Shown here piece after piece: positions 63,094-64,000 of a stretch of 64,000 nt of DNA. The stretch lies in contig PAHY01000034.1 of the NCBI GenBank assembly GCA_002705055.1, positions 22,822 through 86,821 of the forward strand. The letters are read 5' to 3'. The position numbers and the translations under genes are program-made. This DNA is from Planctomycetota bacterium. GTDB taxonomy: Bacteria > Planctomycetota > UBA1135. The notes below the pieces were generated by a model, which saw nothing but the letters and a program-made list of their open reading frames with translations, did no database searches and was not told where the DNA came from. Each line of letters begins with the position of its first letter. Within the stretch, counting starts at the first letter, position 1.

Positions 63094-64000
63094 GAGTCTG
63101 ACCCCCTTGAGTGGGCTCATTGCCGCGCCATCCGCTGCGGCCAGCGCCACCTCAGGACCTCCTTCAGCTGCCATCGCTGATCACAGACCCCTGCCGATTG
63201 GGCAGGGGTCGTTCTCGTTTTGACCGTCACGCCTCGGACGTAGTTCCGGTAGGCCGTCCACAGCCAGGCGTGGCGCTGGAGTCCCTTGATCTTCTTGGCG
63301 GCACCCCAGCTGCGCCGCACCAAGCAGGACATCCCGTCTCGCATCATCGCCAGGGTGTGATTGATCGGGAAGAGTAAGTTGCGATAGTCGCGACGTTTGC
63401 GGCTATCGGTCGTGCGGTGATAGAGCGCACGGGGGAAGTTGGCTCGCTTGCACTCGGTGGGATAGGTGCGCTTCTTATCTGTCTGCAGTCGGATCGGGAG
63501 ATCGGGGGCGAGCACACCTCCAAGTGCCTCGAAGCACTCCCGCACGCAGGCTCGCGAAGCAGAGCGCCGCTTGCCTTCCTCCTTCTGGATTCCCTCCAGG
63601 CGCTCCTGCTGGGCTTCCGTCCGGCGACCGCGCGCCGCAAGCTGCCCTGCGCGCGTGTGCACGATGAAGTAGCTCTTGCGCTCGATCAGCACCGCCATCG
63701 TGACCGGCTTCAGCTTGCGGTGATGCTCGAAGGTCTCGAGCTCGTCGAGCTGGAAGTTGCCGTCGATACCTCCGGCTTCTGTGCATTCCTTTAGGCGAGC
63801 CAGGTGGAAGTCCCGAGCGACCTGCGCCATTCGGACGAAGCGGCGCTCGACCGTCTTTTTGTTCACCCCAAAGAGCCGAGCCGCTTGCCGACGCGTGACT
63901 TTGGAGCAGAGCGCATGGACTAAGGCGTGATGGAGAAAGGGCTTGCGGTAGCGATAGTTGGCCTTGTAGGTCTGTGTGCTGAAGCCACGATGGCAGACGA
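63094..64000 (-). mobile_element. Insertion sequence, right part (left end outside window)
   Basis: The element end is GAGTCTGACCCCCTTGAGTG (63094-63113), 4 bases from the transposase stop codon at 63117-63119. The transposase frame then runs to the window edge. The same 20 bases form one end of the 162-bp MITE at 12534-12695. The other end and target duplication cannot be seen. The insertion point is 15 bases upstream of the Tat-isomerase start codon. Confidence 0.75.
63117..64000 (-). CDS. DDE-type transposase of the insertion sequence (N-terminus outside window)
   Basis: The frame is open from the window edge, giving 293 residues; the GTG at 63866 is only an internal codon. An N-terminal helix-turn-helix region (KVTRRQAARLFGVNKKTVERRF) is followed by a catalytic core with LDELETFEHHRK (first Asp), LQTDKKRTYP (second Asp) and a helix INHTLAMMRDGMSCLVRRSW near the C-terminus. 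This organisation resembles IS1/IS1595-type DDE transposases, in which an N-terminal zinc ribbon is expected upstream; a Cys is visible at the window edge. I cannot fix the IS family. No stop codon or frameshift is seen, so it may be active. Confidence 0.72.
   Translation of the reverse strand, partial: VCHRGFSTQTYKANYRYRKPFLHHALVHALCSKVTRRQAARLFGVNKKTVERRFVRMAQVARDFHLARLKECTEAGGIDGNFQLDELETFEHHRKLKPVTMAVLIERKSYFIVHTRAGQLAARGRRTEAQQERLEGIQKEEGKRRSASRACVRECFEALGGVLAPDLPIRLQTDKKRTYPTECKRANFPRALYHRTTDSRKRRDYRNLLFPINHTLAMMRDGMSCLVRRSWGAAKKIKGLQRHAWLWTAYRNYVRGVTVKTRTTPAQSAGVCDQRWQLKEVLRWRWPQRMARQ

Overview
The window is high-GC, tightly packed bacterial chromosome. It very probably comes from a planctomycete. 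The evidence is the combination of family types seen here: a DUF1549/DUF1553 cytochrome-associated protein followed by a Tat-type DUF1501 protein, a DUF1080 lipoprotein, propeller 'membrane-bound dehydrogenase' proteins with and without cytochrome c, many sugar isomerase (AP-endonuclease-2 fold) and Gfo/Idh/MocA proteins, FG-GAP secreted proteins, and an ExbB/ExbD locus next to an alpha/alpha-toroid protein. The lineage is inferred from gene content only; no rRNA or tRNA gene was found in the window.

Region by region. 1-9042 begins with the end of an FAD-linked oxidase, a PhoD-like phosphatase and a small outer-membrane-type protein whose signal peptide is cut off by two in-frame TGA codons. 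A four-gene sugar operon follows (isomerase, oxidoreductase, five-CXXCH cytochrome with PA14 domain, propeller protein), with every junction overlapping. 9303-13690 holds a large surface protein, dipeptidase E, a 162-bp MITE-like element touching the pepE stop codon, a small heat-shock protein behind a near-perfect sigma-54 promoter, and a structured non-coding stretch ending in a rho-independent terminator. 13862-21899 is a Tol/Ton-like operon: giant TPR protein, ExbB, ExbD, and a 1273-residue protein that joins a TolB-like propeller, a TonB-like membrane anchor and linker, and a prenyltransferase/squalene-cyclase-like toroid. 23043-27957 is the DUF1549/DUF1553 plus DUF1501 pair.

27958 to about 48214 looks like an accessory island. 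Its first part is a type I restriction-modification operon, hsdM-hsdS-(RloC/PrrC-like ATPase)-hsdR, with 4-bp overlaps throughout. Next come an orphan minimal nucleotidyltransferase and a truncated copy of the sugar isomerase. The second part is a heavy-metal efflux operon (small Cys-rich protein, CzcC-, CzcB- and CzcA-like proteins, a PII-like protein, a P1B-type ATPase). The right edge is made of broken native-type genes: an FG-GAP piece and a DUF1501 3' end closely related to the intact gene at the left edge of the island.

48289-63078 returns to core-type content: NADP-isocitrate dehydrogenase, a small lipoprotein, an FG-GAP secreted protein, a DUF1080 lipoprotein, a cobalamin-binding-type protein next to a propeller/HEAT/cytochrome c protein, a phosphoesterase with a LamG-like domain, a dynamin-like GTPase and a Tat-exported sugar isomerase. 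The window ends in an insertion sequence (63094-64000, incomplete). Its 20-bp end is identical to one end of the MITE at 12534-12695.
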